A stretch of 64,000 bases of DNA from Pipra filicauda (Eukaryota > Chordata > Aves > Passeriformes > Pipridae), in NCBI RefSeq assembly GCF_003945595.2, contig NW_024104318.1:310001-374000 (forward strand), given 5' to 3'. Position 1 is the stretch's first letter. Each line of letters opens with the position of its first letter. Positions 59,750 to 64,000 of this stretch are shown here, in pieces. Position numbers and translations under genes: made by a program. The notes under the pieces are model-generated. The model saw only the letters and a program-made list of their open reading frames with translations, did no database searches and was not told the origin of the DNA.

Positions 59750-60495
59750 TCCTAAAGACTTTCCTAATAGACCTTCCTTAAACAGCATCACTTAAAATGT
59801 GCAGTTGAGTTTAACAAGGTGCATAAGCATATGCTCCTCTTAAGCAAGAGACCACTTCCTGTCTTGGGTTGTATAAAGATACTGCTGCTTACATGAGTTA
59901 AGATGATTCAATATGACCCTAATGTTTTTAAACCAGTGCCTGAGTTCCTGATACAATAATTTGCAAGCAAAATTTGCTTTCTCATAGTGTGAGTTGTATT
60001 CCAGTTTGGCAGCATTTGGAAGTTAAATGCTAAGGCTTAGTGCTTCCTTGCTCTTGTTGAGGATCCTGCAGGGGAATCATCTTATATGTGATAGAAGTTG
60101 CTGGACTGAAGCAAAAGCTTGAAGAAATTTTTCAGAACTCAGGATTTCTGTGTTACTTGAAACTTTTGTGTACACAATGTACACAAGGTCTGTGTTTTGC
60201 CACAGAAGGAAAATAAAGTCAAGTAACTCTCATGTGCAGGGTAGAGTGTTGTACAGCTGTTCAGAGGTGGCCACTGTGAACCCTCAAGTCCAGGATTGCG
60301 TGAAGATCTGCCACAGGGCTGTGTGACTGTTCAGTGTAGCTGACTCAAGATAATCTCTGATTAGCAAGTGATCTGTAGCCTTAACTGCTGGAGCCATACT
60401 AAGAGTGAAGAAGAAAGAAATCTGATTTTTTTTTTACTACTGCATCATCTAAGAACTTTTCTCTTTATGTGATTAAAAGATTGGTATGGTATATG

Positions 60496-61187
60496 TACAG
60501 ACTGGGGAATGAGATGCTGGAAAGCTGTGCCATGGAAAGGGGTCCTGGTCAATGGCAAGTTGAATATGAGTCAGCAGTGCCCTGGCAGCCAGGAGGGCCA
60601 ATCCTGTCCTGGGGGGCATCAGGCAAAGCATCGTCAGCTGGTCGAGGGAGGGGATTGTCCTGCTCTGCTCTGCACTGGGGCAGCCTCTCCTGGACTATTG
60701 TGGAAGTTATGGGCACCACAATATAGGAAAGACATTAAGCTATTAGAGAGTGTCCAAAGGAGGGCAACAAAGATGGTGAAGGGCCTTGAAGCTGTATGAG
60801 GAGTGGCTGAGGGCACTTGGTCTGTTCAGCCTGGAGAAGAGGAGACTGAGGGGAGACCTCATTGCAGTTATAACTTCCTTGTGAGGGGAAGAGAAGGGGC
60901 AGGCACTGATCTCTTCTCTGTGGTGACCAGTGACAGGACCCAAGGGAATGGTCTGAAGCTGTGTCAGGGGAGGTTTAGGTTGGAGATGAGAAAAAGGTTC
61001 TTCACCCAGAGGATGGTTGGGCACTGGAACAGGCTCCCCAGAGAAGTGGTCACAGCACCAAGAAGTGTTTAGATGATATTCTCAGGCACATGGTATGACT
61101 CTGGCAGATGGTCCTGTGCAGGGCGAAGGGTTGGACTCGATGATCCTTGGGGGTCCTTTCCAATTCAGAATATTCTGTGATTCTGTA
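60496..61187 (+). mobile_element. CR1 LINE, 5'-truncated, sense in DLG5 intron 1
   Basis: About 690 bp with CR1 landmarks in order: ctggaaagctg, gaatatgagtcagcagtg, gggcaccacaatatagga, tccaaaggagggcaacaaag, agcctggagaagagga, ggggagacctcattgc, aggggaggtttaggttggag, ggttggactcgatgatcc, and the terminal attctgtgattctg. It keeps the 3' end of the reverse-transcriptase ORF (a VQRRATKM-type peptide near 60,750) and the 3' UTR. It has no intact ORF and cannot be autonomous. Confidence 0.93.
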
Positions 61188-64000
61188 TAGAGATGTTGTG
61201 ATCTCAGCCCTATTTTTTTCTTGCTTCAGGTCTGTCTTTAATAGTTTGGCATGCACATATAGAGCTGGTGGGTAAATGAGGAAAGTTGTGTTTTGGGGAG
61301 CAGCATTACTGAGAGAGGAAATAGTCCTTCTGGGACAGAACCATGGGATTGAGCTGCTGAGAAGGGCAGTGCCATGTGGTGGGATAGATGGTGTTGATGT
61401 TCATGGTGTCTTCAACAGAGAAGAAAGCACAACCGGGCTTCTTTGTAAGGAGATATGTCTTGAATTTTTGTTTATGGCGTATGTATAGAGCTCACAAGCC
61501 TTACTTTGTGCTGATTATACTTTCTGAAAGGAGTGTTGTACCTTATTGCTGCAGCTTGAGTGTCTTTGGCAATAGGGTGTGATTTTTGTCCTTGCTAATT
61601 ACTCCACAGCTGTTCACCCCCTTCCTCATCAGTGTCTTGGTTAACTTGGTTACCTGATTATTTAAGAGAAAGAACCACGGTATCTGTCCTTTGCAAAGTA
61701 AATTTGTTATACGTATATTTAAGCTGCTTAGCTCATCTCAGGAATTGCACTTTAATTTTTGCAGTAAACTTTATATAGGAAAAAGAAAAAAGCAGTGTTG
61801 CAGTAATTTCCCTAGATCTGGGGTCAGCCTGAAGGCTAGTTGCGCAAAAAAGCCAATAATACTGCTTTATAAAGGGGTTGTACTGCAGTGCTAAAATTCA
61901 TCCGTGAGTGACCTCTTGGTACTCTGTAACTCTACACCCACACATCCTAATTGTCTGCTTAGGTCACAGCCAGCCTTTGATGTCCCACAGACCACGGTAG
62001 GGTACTGGGCCAACTGGTTCAGCTGCTGCCCTGCTGCTGCCTTGGAACAACAGCCCTTTGTTGTGCCTGGGCTGGTCACGCTGCTTAAGGACCGAACGCT
62101 GCCGGCCTGCCTTGCACGGCACCAGAGCCTGCACTCTGGGTTACGTTCCCACTCGTAGCACAAAGTCCGGGGAATATTTGCAGTGTGTTTTGTTTGGTTT
62201 TGGCTGGGAAGGTGCCTGCTCTGTGCTATATGCACAGCTTGTAGTGCCTGAAGTTCCTGGGTTCCTGGGTGGGTTAGCAGACTTAAACTTTTCAGTCTGT
62301 GTTACTGCAGGGAATCTGCTTATGTTTTAGCTTATACCAGTGATGTTTCTTGTAAAGGCTTACTAAAAAATTGTTTGAGTTTTTGTTTTTTTGGGGGGAG
62401 TTTTGTTTGTTTGTTTTCTTTTTTTTTTTTTATTTTAACTGCTTCTCTTCAGCCACTCTTGAACAAAGACTTCATTTATAGTTGAAACTAATTTGAGGAT
62501 GTCTTTTCCAGACCTGTGTAGATAAATGTTCTGGTATCAAGAATAAAATTTTAAACAGAAAAATGTTGATATATGCACACTGTCTTCTGATTCCAGGTGT
62601 TTCAAAAACAAAAAACTTGTGTGGTTACAAAGATGTTGCTTTGTAAGAGTATTACCATGCCAGGAAGCACATGAAATATATTGTACTTGTATTTAAAGTG
62701 ATTTGCATGCAAGACATGAATCTGTGTTGCATTTATTCAGATATTGCTCTTAGGATTTAGTGCTGATTTTATAGCTTCTTGACACTTTAATATAAGTACA
62801 TTCTGCAGCTTGACTACCAGTGTTCCAGTAATAGCTGGGTGTTCAGGGTACATAACTATAATTTCTTTAGCCCTCCCACCCCACAGCATTAGCTTGTATT
62901 TTTAAATCACAGGGACTGAGCTAAATTGCTTGATACATAGGCATAGAATACATGTTGGTACATGTACAGCGCTTGGAAAAAGTAGTATGGCTGCTTCTAA
63001 TAAGACTTCCCGTGTGCTTTTTGGTAGTTTCTTATTCTTTTTGTTTTCAAGCTTGCATTAACTTAAGCTTAGGGCTTATTTCGTTTCATGAGTACCTGCT
63101 TGCTGATCTCATTCACCCCAAAAGCAATGCTGAAGAGTGCAACAAATACAATTATGGCTATAGCGTAGTAGAAATAAGGAAAATGAAGTGTTATGTGGGC
63201 AGCACCTGAAACCAGGTGATAATGACTATGGTTACTAAGTAAACTTGTCTGGCTTTAGTCAGAGACCTGTTTGTGAAACATGGACTTGATGAGGAAAACA
63301 ATAACAATGTGATAATGACAAAGCTTAGCTGGGTAGGGAGGATTTGGGAGCAGCATATATGAGATAGTCTCTGTACAATCGACCTGTAATCTTTGGAGCT
63401 GAGAAGGAAGATGAGTTGGAAGAGAGAAGAAGCAGAAATGCATTACTGTAAAGCTGCACTGAAAGGTATTGGAAAGTTGAGTGGTTGCATTGGTATTGAG
63501 TATTTTTATGGCTCTTTGTCAGCTGCTCTTTTGGCTTTCTGCTTGGTTATGGAAGGAAATGGTTAAAGGTTCTGAAAAATTTGGAGTAATGTTTCTTTTT
63601 TACTTTCATAATTCCTTAATGTTACTCTTCTCTTTTTCTGAGGGATTTGATTTTTGATAGCATTGATCTGCATCTTGAACACCAGACAGCTGTATTTCAG
63701 CCATTCTTTGCAGTAAGTTGGCTGTAAAATACAAAAATTTTCTATTTACAGGCAAAAACTAATTAAAATTAAAGAAGGAAAAAACATTTTGACTGGCAAA
63801 TCAGTCCGATATTCGATCAAACCATTACTTTATGTGGTTCTTGATAAGAATTGCACATGAAAAAGTGTGAAACATTCTGAGACAAAAATCAGAGCTTTCT
63901 AGTGGTTTGATTGTGGCAGTGTCATAACCCACTTCCCTCTTTCAGTTCAGTAGCATGGGAAACTCTTCAGCTGAAGTCCCAACCACCCAGACTTCCTGTG
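61188..64000 (+). other. DLG5: DLG5 intron 1 (last part in window)
   Basis: Mostly AT-rich. A GC-richer patch at about 61,960-62,160 has open frames on both strands without recognisable protein or splice-linked neighbours. A T-rich low-complexity run lies near 62,370-62,440. No exon is seen before the window ends. Confidence 0.6.

Larger units (their letters stand above)
44400..60495 (+). other. DLG5: DLG5 intron 1 (first part)
   Basis: A G-rich CpG-island tail to about 44,770 is followed by 16 kb of AT-rich sequence without a recognisable exon. DLG5 exon 2, expected to carry serine-rich sequence before the coiled coils, was looked for and not found. Minor content: (AAT)n at about 45,153-45,175, an LTR-end-like remnant at 50,457-50,493, short A- or T-runs. 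DLG5 intron 1 is also very long in mammals. Confidence 0.7.

Noticed and set aside
60469..61072. Several 80-96-codon frames
   Set aside because: They are fragments inside the truncated CR1 copy, not host genes.
61904..62158. Overlapping + and - frames in a GC-rich patch of DLG5 intron 1
   Set aside because: Neither strand gives a recognisable protein, and the patch does not resemble DLG5 exon 2.
44400..64000. DLG5 exon 2 within the window
   Set aside because: No stretch encodes the serine-rich and coiled-coil sequence expected after exon 1, so the whole tail is treated as intron 1.

Overview
This is vertebrate nuclear DNA, almost certainly from a bird and probably a songbird. It has small GT-AG exons in long AT-rich introns, two CR1 LINE copies, and two solo LTRs whose layout I recognise (from memory, unsearched) from passerine genomes. 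There are no bacterial operons, CRISPR arrays, tRNAs or rRNAs, and I found no new multi-gene system.

Layout. From position 1 to about 27,400 on the + strand lies the 3' two-thirds of POLR3A (RPC1, the catalytic subunit of RNA polymerase III). Twenty coding exons lie between 796 and 25,585. Joined, they give 2,601 nt (866 codons plus stop) with every phase consistent. This corresponds to residues 525-1390 and exons 12-31 of the human gene, from the pore domain through funnel, bridge helix, trigger loop, jaw and C-terminus. The catalytic aspartates lie upstream of the window. A 3' UTR with several poly(A) signals follows.

From about 27,400 to 43,140 is a gene-poor spacer. It carries a solo LTR at 29,199-29,844 with a CR1 fragment nested in it, and a second solo LTR at 42,098-42,782 flanked by a perfect 5-bp target duplication. 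At about 43,140-44,770 a CpG island marks the DLG5 promoter. Exon 1 of DLG5 (44,099-44,399, + strand) encodes the first 100 residues of this membrane-associated guanylate kinase scaffold. From 44,400 to the end of the window is DLG5 intron 1 without a recognisable exon; it contains a 0.7-kb CR1 copy at about 60,496-61,187.

The two genes are in tandem (POLR3A then DLG5, same strand), the order I know from human chromosome 10q22.3. They are functionally unrelated: transcription of tRNA, 5S and other short RNAs, versus cell polarity and junction scaffolding. Nearly all other open frames are chance frames in introns or in the GC-rich island. The points most worth a second look are the two LTR insertions, especially the one just upstream of the DLG5 promoter in the same orientation, and the architecture of the DLG5 5' end.
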